Shown piece by piece: positions 52,647-61,858 of a stretch of 64,000 bases of DNA. The notes beneath the pieces were generated by a model, which did not search any database, was not told where the DNA came from, and worked only from the letters and a program-made list of their open reading frames with translations. The position numbers and the translations under genes were made by a program. Where the stretch lies: NCBI GenBank assembly GCA_047974765.1, contig JBKECP010000027.1, forward strand, positions 62,001 to 126,000. Direction: 5' to 3'. Each line of letters begins with the position of its first letter. Position 1 is the stretch's first letter. The DNA is from JBKECP01 sp047974765 (lineage in GTDB: Bacteria > Pseudomonadota > Gammaproteobacteria > Pseudomonadales > Halieaceae).

Positions 52647-54107
52647 ATGCTGACTAAAAACCTGCGCATCGACGAATTACCCTATCAAAACGATAGCTGT
52701 GCGATGTTCGAGGCACTGCGCGATCTGCCTGACGCCGCCCTGCTCGACAGCTGTGCTTTTGGCAATACAGGCAAAGCTCAACACGGTACCCGCTTTGATA
52801 TTCTGGTCGCTGAAGCCGCTGCAGACAGTCCACCACCTCTGTCAGCCCGGGCGCCATCACAGGCCAGTAAACAGTATTTTCAGGAGCTGGCATACTTTTA
52901 TCGGCATCGTTACAACAAACACAAGACACCGCATGCCGACCTCCCCTTTTGTGGCGGCCTGCTTGGTTATATCGGCTACGAAGCCGGCGCAGATTTACTG
53001 GATGTTAGCGCAGCGGCGCCTGTGCCAACCACTGCGCTGCCCGCCGCCCGCCTGGTCGCCTATGACAGCTGTGTTATACAGGATCATTTGCTCAAACGAA
53101 GCCTGCTGATCAGCCAGCCAGCCCAGCCCAAAGCACGCCGCCAGGACTGGCTGGCCCGCCTGCAAAATACACACGGAACTAGCTCTGCCAATATACATGC
53201 CACAAATACTGCCAGCGCGACAACTGCCCGACACGCTTTCCAATTGCAGGCCCCCTTCAAGGCCAATATAACCGCACAGGACTATCGCGCCGCATTTGAG
53301 CGTATCAGCGATTATATTCACGCCGGTGATTGCTATCAGGTTAATTTCAGCCAGCGCTTTGCCGCACCCTATCGCGGTGACCCCTGGCAGGCCTATCGCA
53401 AATTGCGCAATATTGCCTGTGCGCCTTTCTCCGGCTATCTGCAAACAGATGACGGTGCTGTATTATGCCTTTCACCTGAGCGTTTTATTTTGTTACAGGG
53501 TCGCCATATTCAGACCCGTCCCATCAAGGGCACCCGCCCACGTCAACTGCATGACCCCGCTGCTGATCGCGCACTGGCACACGCCCTGCAAAACAGTTCC
53601 AAAGACCAGGCAGAGAATTTAATGATTGTCGATTTACTGCGCAACGACATCGGCCGCAGCTGTATACCGGGCAGTACCCGCGTTGAAGGCTTGTTTGAAC
53701 TGGAAAGCTATCCCACTGTTCACCATCTGGTGAGCACCATCAGCGCCACACTGGCCACCAACCACGATGCCATTGATTTGCTGCGCCACTGCTTTCCCGG
53801 TGGCTCCATTACCGGTGCCCCCAAACACCGGGCGATGGAAATTATTGCTGAGCTGGAGACAGATCGACGTGAAGCCTACTGCGGCTCACTGCTTTACATC
53901 AGTGCCGATGGCCGTATGGACAGTAATATTGCTATCCGCAGTCTGCTTTGCCTTCAGGAAAAACAGCAGCAAGTGGGAGAAATTCGCTGCTGGGCAGGTG
54001 GTGGTATCGTTGCAGACTCAGACTGCGCCAGTGAATATCAGGAGAGTTTTGACAAAGTCGGTGCTTTTTTAAGCGCGCTGGAAAAGCATTCGGGATTCAA
54101 TCGCTGA
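52647..54107 (+). CDS. pabB: aminodeoxychorismate synthase component I
   Basis: 486 residues. Chorismate-binding fold with the PabB-specific Lys294 in PIKGTRPR, ELTDRREAYCGSL-like (ELETDRREAYCGSLLYI), FPGGSITGAPK and the RCWAGGGIVADSD ending. It makes 4-amino-4-deoxychorismate for folate together with a glutaminase. The Lys and absence of the TrpE inhibitor pocket favour PabB over TrpE. pabB next to thrH and cysB is a neighbourhood I recall from Pseudomonas. Confidence 0.93.
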   Translation: MLTKNLRIDELPYQNDSCAMFEALRDLPDAALLDSCAFGNTGKAQHGTRFDILVAEAAADSPPPLSARAPSQASKQYFQELAYFYRHRYNKHKTPHADLPFCGGLLGYIGYEAGADLLDVSAAAPVPTTALPAARLVAYDSCVIQDHLLKRSLLISQPAQPKARRQDWLARLQNTHGTSSANIHATNTASATTARHAFQLQAPFKANITAQDYRAAFERISDYIHAGDCYQVNFSQRFAAPYRGDPWQAYRKLRNIACAPFSGYLQTDDGAVLCLSPERFILLQGRHIQTRPIKGTRPRQLHDPAADRALAHALQNSSKDQAENLMIVDLLRNDIGRSCIPGSTRVEGLFELESYPTVHHLVSTISATLATNHDAIDLLRHCFPGGSITGAPKHRAMEIIAELETDRREAYCGSLLYISADGRMDSNIAIRSLLCLQEKQQQVGEIRCWAGGGIVADSDCASEYQESFDKVGAFLSALEKHSGFNR

Positions 54108-54118
54108 ACCCCGAATGC
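54086..54118 (-). terminator. thrH terminator embedded in the 3' end of pabB
   Basis: GCATTCGGG and CCCGAATGC, nine perfect pairs. On the minus strand the stem is followed by TTTTCC, so it ends the thrH transcript while overlapping the last codons of pabB on the other strand. Confidence 0.65.
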
Positions 54119-54153
54119 CAAAAATAATATAACACCGACAACAACACGATTAT

Positions 54154-54771
54154 TTACAGTGTCAGCGAACGATCACTGGCACGTATAAACGCCTGTTTCA
54201 GATCTTCAAAGGTGTGGACAGCCAGAAACTGGGGAAACTCAGCTATCACATTGTCTGGCGCATGAAACAAAATACCAACATCAGCCTCAGTCAGCATACT
54301 GGTGTCGTTGTAGGAGTCACCAGCAGCAATTACCCGGTAATTCAGCCCGTGCAAGGCCTTTATCGACATTCGCTTGGGATCTTTCTGGCGCAATTTATAG
54401 TCAATGACCCGGCCATCCTCATCACAGACAAGGCGATGGCAGAACAGTGTTGGCCAGGCCAGCTGGCACATCAACGGCTGGGAAAATTCATAAAAAGTGT
54501 CAGACAGAATAATGACCTGAAAACGCTCACGCAGCCAATTCACAAAATCAATCGCACCAGGTAACGGCTCCAAAGTGGCAATAACCGCCTGAATATCATC
54601 GATACGTAATTGATGCTGATCCAGCAATGCCAGGCGCTGGCGCATCAACACATCGTAATCCGGAATATCACGGGTGGTTGCCCGTAATGCGTCAATACCG
54701 GTTTTATCGGCAAAGGCAATCCAGATTTCAGGGACGAGAACCCCTTCCAGATCAAGGCAGGCCAGTTCCAT
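54154..54771 (-). CDS. thrH: phosphoserine phosphatase/homoserine phosphotransferase ThrH
   Basis: 205 residues, very close to Pseudomonas ThrH throughout: MELACLDLEGVLVPEIWIA with nucleophile Asp7 in DLEGV, SDTFYEFSQPLM, LRQKDPKRMSI and the DSYND metal site. It is an HAD enzyme that dephosphorylates phosphoserine and can pass the phosphate to homoserine. It is single, with its own terminator. The nearby cysB and D-cysteine desulfhydrase make it part of a serine/cysteine-flavoured neighbourhood. Confidence 0.96.
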   Translation of the reverse strand: MELACLDLEGVLVPEIWIAFADKTGIDALRATTRDIPDYDVLMRQRLALLDQHQLRIDDIQAVIATLEPLPGAIDFVNWLRERFQVIILSDTFYEFSQPLMCQLAWPTLFCHRLVCDEDGRVIDYKLRQKDPKRMSIKALHGLNYRVIAAGDSYNDTSMLTEADVGILFHAPDNVIAEFPQFLAVHTFEDLKQAFIRASDRSLTL

Positions 54772-54906
54772 AAATCAGTTTCCTCAAATAATTAATTCGA
54801 TGTAATAAACAGAAAAATTCAGATAAACAGAGCGCAACAATCTACCGGCTCTGATACCCAGCGGCAACAGCAACAAGATATATTTGAAACACGTTGAAGC
54901 GTGCTA

Positions 54907-55881
54907 TTAATAAACGGGTAGGTCGATATCGGCAAACAAGGCTTCCAGCTCAGCCTTACTGTCGCAGGCAAAAGCCTCATCAACCACATTACGGCTCAGA
55001 TGCGGGGCAAAATCCTGGATAAAATCATACATATAACCACGCAAAAAAGTGCCCTGACGAAAACCAATGCGTGTCACGCTGGCACGGAACAGGCCGCTGG
55101 CATCCAATGGCACCAGATCACTATCTGCTTCTTCATCCCAAGCCATAGCCGCAACAATACCAATACCCAGACCAAGGCGAACATAGGTTTTAATCACATC
55201 TGAATCAGCGGCAGTAAAGACCACTTTCGGTTCGAGACCTTTTTTACTGAAGGCTTCATCCAGTTTTGAGCGCCCCGTAAAACCAAACACATAGGTCACA
55301 ATGGGATGGGCCACCACATCTTCCAGTGTCAGCGTGGACAATTGAGTCAGTGGATGGTTGCGCGGTACCAATACACAACGGTTCCAGCGATAACAGGGCA
55401 TCATCACCAGGTCAGAAAAGAGCTCCAGGGCCTCGGTTGCAATAGCAAAGTCTGCTTTGCCACGAGCCGCCATCTCTGAAATTTGCAAAGGTGTACCCTG
55501 GTGCATATGCAGGGAAACATCGGGATAGCGTTCGATAAACGAGCGAATGGTAGCCGGTAGTGCATAGCGGGCCTGGGTGTGAGTGGTGGCAATGCTCAGG
55601 CTGCCCTTCTTCTCATTGGCATACTCCTGGGCAACCTGTTTAATGCTCTCAACCCGGTGCAGTACGTCACCGGCCACTTTCAAAATAACCTCTCCGGCCG
55701 GTGTCACATGGGTCAAATGCTTGCCACTGCGGGCAAAAATCTCAACACCCAGTTCATCCTCCAACAGGCGGATCTGCTTACTGATACCCGGCTGCGAAGT
55801 GTACAGACTCTGCGCCGTTGCAGAGACGTTTAAATCGTGATGCGCCACTTCCCAGATGTAACGCAACTGCTGCAATTTCAT
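54907..55881 (-). CDS. cysB: LysR-type regulator CysB
   Basis: 324 residues. N-terminal winged HTH (about 1-60; MKLQQLRYIWEVAHHDLNVSATAQSLYTSQPGISKQIRLLE) and a CysB-type effector domain with TTHTQARYALP, which binds N-acetylserine, and the closing half of PITEYVFGFTGRSKLD (here VTYVFGFTGRSKLDEAF). It activates sulfate assimilation genes in low sulfur. Autogenous promoter expected in the 138-base gap behind it. cysH, which I recall near cysB in Pseudomonas, is absent here. Confidence 0.96.
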   Translation of the reverse strand: MKLQQLRYIWEVAHHDLNVSATAQSLYTSQPGISKQIRLLEDELGVEIFARSGKHLTHVTPAGEVILKVAGDVLHRVESIKQVAQEYANEKKGSLSIATTHTQARYALPATIRSFIERYPDVSLHMHQGTPLQISEMAARGKADFAIATEALELFSDLVMMPCYRWNRCVLVPRNHPLTQLSTLTLEDVVAHPIVTYVFGFTGRSKLDEAFSKKGLEPKVVFTAADSDVIKTYVRLGLGIGIVAAMAWDEEADSDLVPLDASGLFRASVTRIGFRQGTFLRGYMYDFIQDFAPHLSRNVVDEAFACDSKAELEALFADIDLPVY

Positions 55882-56019
55882 TCCTTCCTCCAGTTTGTTC
55901 TGTAATTCAGCGCAAAAACCCGCTCAAAATAACAGGTGTGAGCCAGAACAGAACAGCTGCCAGCAACAGGCTTACTGGCAGAATAGTCGTCAATGAGCAT
56001 TTTCGCTAGTAATTGCCTT

Positions 56020-57003
56020 CTAATTTAGTCCAACATCATCGTCAGTCGATGCAAGCGGCAGGCGATTGGCCACACCATGAGGCACATGGCCGGTGGCAAT
56101 ATGTGGGCTTGCTGAGGCACAGTGCGTTTGCTGGTCATCAAAAAAAACATCAGCCTGATAAGCACGCAAAAACTCCGTTTTGTTGAGTCCACCCAGAAAA
56201 ATGGATTCATCAATACGGATATTCCAGGAGCGCAACGTGCGGATAACACGCTCATGGGCCGGTGCCGAACGCGCAGTAACCAGAGCTGTTCTGATGGGGG
56301 CCTTAGTAGACGGCAGCGCTTGTTGTAAGCGCTGCAAAGCCGCCAGAAAAGGCTTAAAAGGTCCGCCCTCCAGCGGTGTGTGAGCCGCGGCCTGTTCACT
56401 GGCCGTAAAGGCTGCCAGGCCTTCTGACTTGTAAACCCGCTCGGCTTCATCGGAGAACAGTACAGCATCGCCATCAAAGGCAAAGCGCAACTGACCGCTA
56501 TCGGAACGGTCACCGCCACGGGAGGACATCAATGTGGCTGCTGCCACACCACAATCCAGGGCATGACGCACATCGTCAGCTTCACTGGACAAAAATAACT
56601 GGCAGCCAAAAGCCCGAATATAGCGCCAGGGACTCTCACCACCACAAAAGGCAGCACGGGTAATCGGCAAACGATAATGCTGGATGGAATTAAAAACACG
56701 CAAACCGGTATCGGCACTGTTGCGCGATAACAGCACCACTTCGACCTGGGTATCCTCGGTCAACACCTCATTGAGACCGAGCAGTTTTTTGACCATGGGA
56801 AAGGCCTCACCCTCGGCCAGAGGCTCATCTTCATGTGCAATCTGGTATGCCGAATAAGCTGCCAGACCCTCTTTCTCGTAAACCGCATGACTGTCATCAA
56901 GGTTGAACAGTGCACGCGAAGATATAGCCACAACCAGACGGCGTTCATCCGCCGCCCCCATTAGCGTATTACTCAATTCAGTATTTAATTCAGTTGCTGA
57001 CAT
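56020..57003 (-). CDS. 5'-nucleotidase (NT5C1-like HAD family)
   Basis: 327 residues from MSATELNTE. Matches the PF06189-type cytosolic 5'-nucleotidases: VVAISSRALFNLDDS with the acidic nucleophile region, LLSRNSADTGLRVFNSIQHY, RAAFCGGESPWRYI, FAFDGDAVLFSDEAE and VFFDDQQTHC. The second motif DGDAVLFSDE gives the phospho-acceptor Asp. It would dephosphorylate AMP or IMP in the cytoplasm. Its start overlaps the symporter stop by 14 bases, so the two are co-translated. Confidence 0.85.
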   Translation of the reverse strand: MSATELNTELSNTLMGAADERRLVVAISSRALFNLDDSHAVYEKEGLAAYSAYQIAHEDEPLAEGEAFPMVKKLLGLNEVLTEDTQVEVVLLSRNSADTGLRVFNSIQHYRLPITRAAFCGGESPWRYIRAFGCQLFLSSEADDVRHALDCGVAAATLMSSRGGDRSDSGQLRFAFDGDAVLFSDEAERVYKSEGLAAFTASEQAAAHTPLEGGPFKPFLAALQRLQQALPSTKAPIRTALVTARSAPAHERVIRTLRSWNIRIDESIFLGGLNKTEFLRAYQADVFFDDQQTHCASASPHIATGHVPHGVANRLPLASTDDDVGLN

Positions 57004-58366
57004 CAGCCTGTTGCCCCGAGCGGCGACTTCCAAAATAATCGCGGGAAAGTTTAAATACCACCGGCGACAATAGTAACAGTGCAATAATGTTTGGTATTGC
57101 CATAAAGGCGTTGAGTATATCGGCAATCAGCCAGACAAGATTGAGTTCAATCATGGCGCCTACCGGCAGGGCAACGACCCAGGCCAGACGGAACCAGATA
57201 ATAGCCCGTGTACCCAGTAAATATACGACACAGCGTTCGCCGTAGTAAGCCCAGCCGATAATTGTTGAAAATGCAAATAATGCCAGTCCGACAGTTACCA
57301 CATAACGCCCACCGGGCAGTGCCGAATTAAAAGCCAGGGAGGTCAGGCTGGCACCGCTGACACCACTTGGTATCACATCCATAATAACAATCACCAGGCC
57401 GGTTACCGAACACACCACCAGTGTATCGATAAAGGTGCCAAGCATGGCAATCATACCCTGCTGTACTGGCGAGTTGGTACGGGCAGCAGCGTGTGCTATC
57501 GGTGCGCTGCCAAGGCCCGCCTCATTGGAAAAAATACCTCGTGCCACCCCGTAACGCAGTGCCATCCACACACTTGCACCGGCAAAACCACCCGCGGCGG
57601 CTGTACCGTTGAATGCACTGTCAATAATGACACCTATCGCCGCAGGAACATGAGTGGCATACATGATCAATACAACGATACCCATTGTGATATAGCTCAG
57701 CGCCATTACCGGCACCAGCAGGCTGGCAATAGATGAAATACGGCGAATCCCGCCCAGCACCACAATTGCCACCAGCACCATCAGGCCAAGCCCGGTATAA
57801 AGTGGCTCTATATGAAAGGCGTCATTAAGGGCGTCGGCAACCGAATTGGATTGCACGGTGTTACCAATACCAAAGCCCGCCAGTGCACCAAATAACGCAA
57901 AGGCATAAGCCAGCCAGTGCCAGTGTTCTTTTAAGCCGTTGCGGATATAGTACATGGGGCCACCACTGTAATTGCCCTGGCTGTCCTGCTCACGAAAACG
58001 TACTGCACAAACGGCTTCGGCATATTTGGTTGCCATACCGAGCAGTGCCGTTATCCACATCCAGAACAGCGCACCTGGCCCCCCCATAGCCACAGCGGTG
58101 GCAACACCGGCGATATTACCGGTGCCAATAGTGGCCGACAGTGAGGTCATTAAAGCGGCAAAAGGCGAGATATCGCCTTTTGCCTTGTTGGCACTGTCAA
58201 TATTGCGGCCACGCACCAGCAAACGAAGGGCCATCGGAATTTTACGCAGGGTCAAAAAACGCAAGCCGAGGCTGAGGTAAAAACCGGTACCCAACAACAG
58301 TACCAACATCACCGGTCCCCACATGAAATCTTTGAACAGCTTAATATCGGCGATGGTTACTTCCAT
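56990..58366 (-). CDS. sodium:alanine/glycine symporter (AGCS family)
   Basis: 458 residues, about 10-11 membrane helices. Signature TSLSATIGTGNIAGVATAVAMGGPGALFWMW and GGPMYYI; RGIFSNEAGLGSAPIAHAAA is the AGCS diagnostic. It takes up Ala, Gly or perhaps Ser with Na+. It lies between D-cysteine desulfhydrase and the nucleotidase on one transcript, which suggests import of small D/L amino acids. Confidence 0.93.
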   Translation of the reverse strand: MEVTIADIKLFKDFMWGPVMLVLLLGTGFYLSLGLRFLTLRKIPMALRLLVRGRNIDSANKAKGDISPFAALMTSLSATIGTGNIAGVATAVAMGGPGALFWMWITALLGMATKYAEAVCAVRFREQDSQGNYSGGPMYYIRNGLKEHWHWLAYAFALFGALAGFGIGNTVQSNSVADALNDAFHIEPLYTGLGLMVLVAIVVLGGIRRISSIASLLVPVMALSYITMGIVVLIMYATHVPAAIGVIIDSAFNGTAAAGGFAGASVWMALRYGVARGIFSNEAGLGSAPIAHAAARTNSPVQQGMIAMLGTFIDTLVVCSVTGLVIVIMDVIPSGVSGASLTSLAFNSALPGGRYVVTVGLALFAFSTIIGWAYYGERCVVYLLGTRAIIWFRLAWVVALPVGAMIELNLVWLIADILNAFMAIPNIIALLLLSPVVFKLSRDYFGSRRSGQQADVSN

Positions 58367-58408
58367 TGTGCGCTTTTCCCGCTTGTGTTGTTATGACCTG
58401 AGTATGAC

Positions 58409-59398
58409 TCAGAGGCAATTATCGCGCTGGGCCATCAGGCCAAAAATACCACCGGTGTGTACAAAAACAATATCCTGACAGTCGCTGAAACGACCTGCAG
58501 CCAGCTCCTGCAACATGCCGTAAAAAGCCTTGCCGGTATAAACCGGATCCAGCACCAGCCCTTCCATACATGCCAATTCACGAATAAGCTGAAAAATTTC
58601 CGGCCCCGCCTGGGCATAGCCCTCACCAACATAGCCATCCAGCATTCGTGGTGTGACAGTCAGCACGGGCATCCGGGGATAGCGCTGATACCAGTCGGCT
58701 GTATCTTCATGAATCTTATTGACAAAATACGCTGCATCGTCGCAAACATTCACGCCCCAGACCGTCATCGGCAGCTGATACAAGGCAGCGCCCAGCGTCA
58801 GCCCCGCCTGGGTTCCACCAGAACCACTGGCCGTTACGATATGAGCCTGCCCGATAGCCGCAGCCTGCAAATCCTCCGCCAGCTCCCGGGCGGCGGCTAT
58901 ATAACCCCAGGCACCTATACCATCTGAACCGCCTGTGGGAATCACCAGGGCTTTGTGGCCATTGGCGGCATAGTTTGCCTGCCGGTCGGCAAAGAGCTGC
59001 GACAAATTGGCAATGTATTCACTCACAGCAAAACACTCAACGAAAGCACCAGCCAGATGATCGAGAAAATAATTGCCATCAGTGCCGACTGTTGGCTCAC
59101 CCCGCAACAGCAAATGCACCGACAAACCAAAACGGGCACCGGCAAAGGCGGTGGCGCGACAATGATTACTTTGCAGGCCACCACAGGTAATCAGGGTGTC
59201 ACAGCCTTCATCCTGGGCATGAGCCAGAATAAATTCCAGCTTGCGAACTTTATTGCCGCTCAGAACACAGCCAGTCAGATCATCCCGTTTCACCCAAAGA
59301 CGCTGTCCCCGCCCCCAGGCTTTACTGGCTCTGGGCAGATATTGCAGCGGCGTGGGTGTGCGGGCCAGATCGACCCGCCGTGGAAAATCAGTGAACAT
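58409..59398 (-). CDS. D-cysteine desulfhydrase/ACC deaminase-like PLP enzyme
   Basis: 329 residues, fold type II PLP enzyme. WVKRDDLTGCVLSGNKVRKLE contains the likely PLP lysine (Lys50), QSNHCRATA is the substrate-binding Ser-Asn-His, and ASGSGGTQAGL binds the phosphate. Such enzymes make pyruvate, ammonia and H2S from D-cysteine, or deaminate ACC; the C-terminal VFVHTGGIFGLM favours D-cysteine desulfhydrase. Its ATG overlaps the yajC stop (TGATG). Confidence 0.88.
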   Translation of the reverse strand: MFTDFPRRVDLARTPTPLQYLPRASKAWGRGQRLWVKRDDLTGCVLSGNKVRKLEFILAHAQDEGCDTLITCGGLQSNHCRATAFAGARFGLSVHLLLRGEPTVGTDGNYFLDHLAGAFVECFAVSEYIANLSQLFADRQANYAANGHKALVIPTGGSDGIGAWGYIAAARELAEDLQAAAIGQAHIVTASGSGGTQAGLTLGAALYQLPMTVWGVNVCDDAAYFVNKIHEDTADWYQRYPRMPVLTVTPRMLDGYVGEGYAQAGPEIFQLIRELACMEGLVLDPVYTGKAFYGMLQELAAGRFSDCQDIVFVHTGGIFGLMAQRDNCL

Positions 59399-59742
59399 CA
59401 GGCAGCTATAGACTTCAGCGTACCCTTTGGCAGGACCGCATGAACATGCATGCGCTGAAACTTCATCTCTACCTTGTCAGCAACAGTCAGCACCACATAA
59501 TGCTCATCCAGCGCACTGATACGCCCAAGGATACCGGCGGTAGTGACAACTTCATCACCCTTGTTCAGGGCCGAAACCATTGCCTCATGTTCTTTCTGGC
59601 GCTTGCGTTGAGGACGAATGGCAATGAAATAAAACAGTGCAAACAGACCGACCATAAAAACAATACCAAACAGATCAGCACCCTGCTGCTGGGCAGGCGC
59701 ACCGGCTGTCTGGGCGTGAGCACTGGCGATGAACAAACTCAT
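59398..59742 (-). CDS. yajC: preprotein translocase subunit YajC
   Basis: 114 residues from MSLFIASAHAQ. One membrane helix (about 22-42), then IRPQRKRQKEHEAMVSALNKGDEVVTTAGILGRI, which is diagnostic of YajC. It associates with SecDF. Normally it lies between tgt and secD; here neither is beside it. Instead its stop overlaps the start of D-cysteine desulfhydrase. Either this genome moved the gene or it is a second copy. Confidence 0.92.
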   Translation of the reverse strand: MSLFIASAHAQTAGAPAQQQGADLFGIVFMVGLFALFYFIAIRPQRKRQKEHEAMVSALNKGDEVVTTAGILGRISALDEHYVVLTVADKVEMKFQRMHVHAVLPKGTLKSIAA

Positions 59743-59943
59743 AGTGAATTCCTTACAGTAAAATATATCTGCCCGCAACGGACAGGTTTTGCTACAGGCC
59801 GCTAAATGTACCGGGTTTGAAAGACCCTAGCAATGAGCCCGAAACCCTGACCACAGTGACACCCTGCTCTCTTGGTAACACCTAAGGCATTGATTTTTCG
59901 GTTGACATTGCAGGATCAGCTGTTACCCTCAAACGCTCTGAAT

Positions 59944-59980
59944 TACTGTTTTTGATTCTCATTTATCGCTAAAAACAGTA
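59944..59980. promoter_or_regulatory. perfect inverted repeat enclosing a Fur/Zur-like box
   Basis: TACTGTTTTT and AAAAACAGTA (ten pairs) surround TGATTCTCATTTATC. The reverse complement, GATAAATGAGAATCA, is close to the GATAATGAGAATCA type of Fur-family half-sites. It lies 30 bases before the start of the metal-efflux leader gene, so a Fur, Zur or similar metal sensor may bind here. Confidence 0.4.
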
Positions 59981-60010
59981 TCGGCGCAAGAGGCGAAACA
60001 GCCAGGTTTC

Positions 60011-60424
60011 ATGCATAGAATTTCAATCTACATCCTGATCATTCTGTTGACCTGTGTCCAGGTCAGCGCAGTAACAGCTGATATTCTCACCCCGCACCCG
60101 AGTGAGAACACAACGGGTACTTCATCACAAAGCCACAGTTGTAAAATCAGCCATATTGATGACTTTTTATCGTTGTCTGATTTTTTATCTGATACGGATG
60201 AAGATACTTTACTGACAAAAAACCCTTTATTTGCACAAAGTACCCAGGACCATCCCGATCAGCCTGGTCACTGTCACTGCTGTCACTGCCACGGTATACA
60301 CCTGCCACTGAGCGGCTTTGTCGCCTCTATTTCCCTGCCACCCCCTTCCGACCCCCACTTCACCAATCTTGAAGTCAGCACCTTCGGTCACTACGCCCCC
60401 ATACTGCGCCCCCCTATCATCTGA
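60011..60424 (+). CDS. exported His/Cys-rich protein leading the metal-efflux operon
   Basis: 137 residues. A signal peptide (MHRISIYILIILLTCVQVSA) is followed by an acidic middle region (DFLSDTDEDTLLTK) and the cluster H87-C-H-C-C-H-C-H94, which can clearly bind soft or transition metals. The C-terminal third is proline-rich. No named family is recognised with confidence, but short HC-rich exported proteins of this kind recur ahead of czcCBA-type genes. It is probably a periplasmic metal binder or sensor for the downstream pump. A stem-loop separates it from the TolC-like gene. Confidence 0.7.
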   Translation: MHRISIYILIILLTCVQVSAVTADILTPHPSENTTGTSSQSHSCKISHIDDFLSLSDFLSDTDEDTLLTKNPLFAQSTQDHPDQPGHCHCCHCHGIHLPLSGFVASISLPPPSDPHFTNLEVSTFGHYAPILRPPII

Positions 60425-60437
60425 TCCTGTAACCACG

Positions 60438-60460
60438 CCACCTTTTGTTATTAAAGGTGG
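60438..60460 (+). promoter_or_regulatory. stem-loop between the metal-binding protein and CzcC-like genes
   Basis: CCACCTTT and AAAGGTGG, eight pairs, around a 7-base loop. No U-run. It may protect or process the message so that the leader protein is made in excess of the pump. Confidence 0.4.
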
Positions 60461-60493
60461 TCAGACCCTGACTCATCTTTACGGGATTAATTT

Positions 60494-61858
60494 ATGAATA
60501 ATTGTTACAAACGCTGGTATAGCCTGCGTCGATACGGCGCATTGGTTATAACTGTTATTTTGCTTAACTGGCAAAATACTGCCCTTGCACAGAGCAATAC
60601 TGAAACAGCTCCCGCCTCTTTGAGCCTGGCAGAGGCCTTGTCACTGTCACTGGCTAACAACCCCTCACTGCAGGCTTATGCACCGCAACTGGAGCAACTT
60701 AAAGGCGAAGAGATCAAGGCCGGGCTTAAACCGGCACTGGAACTCGGGCTGGATATTGAAAACGCCCTTGGTTCCGGCGATTTTTCCGACACGGATGCAG
60801 CTGAATACACCCTGTCTCTGTCTTCGGTTATTGAGCGCGGTGACAAACGCAAGGCACGACTGCTGGTTTCGCAGCGCCAGATTGACCTGCTCAGCGCCCG
60901 CCGCAGTGCCCAGGCAATGGATCTGCTGGCCTCAGTGACCCGACAGTACATCAGTACCCTGGCACTACAGGAAAAAGTCAAACTGGCTGAACACGTACTC
61001 AATACAGCACGCTCACTGAAATATTCAGTCAAACATCTTGTTGATAACGCCGCCTCGCCACAAGCAGAGTTGCTGCGGGCACAGGCCACAGAAACCCGGG
61101 CCAGCCTCGACCTGGCACGCGCCAGCGCACTCTATGACGCCGAACGCGCTACACTGGCGGCAATACTGGGCACCAACTGGACAATGACACCTCGCCTGTC
61201 AGGCAGGCTCACCATCCCGACAGATGCCGTTTCTTTTGACGCGCTGTGGACACTGGCCAGTAATAGCCTGTCAATGCTGGCTTTTGCCTCTGAGATCCGT
61301 GTGCGTGAGGCCGAGGTGGATCTGGCCCGCACAAATGCCCACGCCAATATCAGCTGGCAACTCGGTACCCGTTATTTCAACGACAGCAACGATACCGCAC
61401 TGATCGCCGGTATTTCCATGCCCCTGTTCAGTGGCAGACGCAATCAGGGCAATGAGCAAAGTGCCCACGCTGCCCGCCAGCAAAGCCAGTTGCGCCAGCA
61501 GGTGGCACTGATCGAGCTGCGGGCTCGCCTGTATCGTGCCTACCGCGAATACGACCAGCTCCGCCAAAGCGCTATCGTACTGCAGGAAGAGGTAATTCCC
61601 ATGCTTCATGAGGCATTCTCCCAGGCTCGCGGTGCCTATGAACGCGGGCGTTACAGCTATATCGAATGGATGTCAGCTCACGGTGAACTGATCGCCGCTG
61701 AAACCGCCCGCATCGACAGTATTGCCAGTGCCGCTCTCAACCAGGCCTTTATCGAACAGCTCAGTGCCAGTTCACTGACAGCATTCAGCACTAAAGTACC
61801 TGCCAGCATCATCAACTATCAACCCGGGCAACAGGATACAGACTATGAAGACCACTAA
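60494..61858 (+). CDS. TolC-family outer-membrane efflux protein (CzcC-like)
   Basis: 454 residues with a signal peptide (ending ALAQ). TolC-type periplasmic coiled-coil hairpins and duplicated structure; SLSLANNPSLQAYA, IEAAL-like ALELGLDIEN, and a repeat half near GISMPLFSGRRNQGNE, which is typical for CzcC/CnrC. It forms the exit duct of the RND complex. Its stop overlaps the adaptor gene by 14 bases. Confidence 0.9.
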   Translation: MNNCYKRWYSLRRYGALVITVILLNWQNTALAQSNTETAPASLSLAEALSLSLANNPSLQAYAPQLEQLKGEEIKAGLKPALELGLDIENALGSGDFSDTDAAEYTLSLSSVIERGDKRKARLLVSQRQIDLLSARRSAQAMDLLASVTRQYISTLALQEKVKLAEHVLNTARSLKYSVKHLVDNAASPQAELLRAQATETRASLDLARASALYDAERATLAAILGTNWTMTPRLSGRLTIPTDAVSFDALWTLASNSLSMLAFASEIRVREAEVDLARTNAHANISWQLGTRYFNDSNDTALIAGISMPLFSGRRNQGNEQSAHAARQQSQLRQQVALIELRARLYRAYREYDQLRQSAIVLQEEVIPMLHEAFSQARGAYERGRYSYIEWMSAHGELIAAETARIDSIASAALNQAFIEQLSASSLTAFSTKVPASIINYQPGQQDTDYEDH

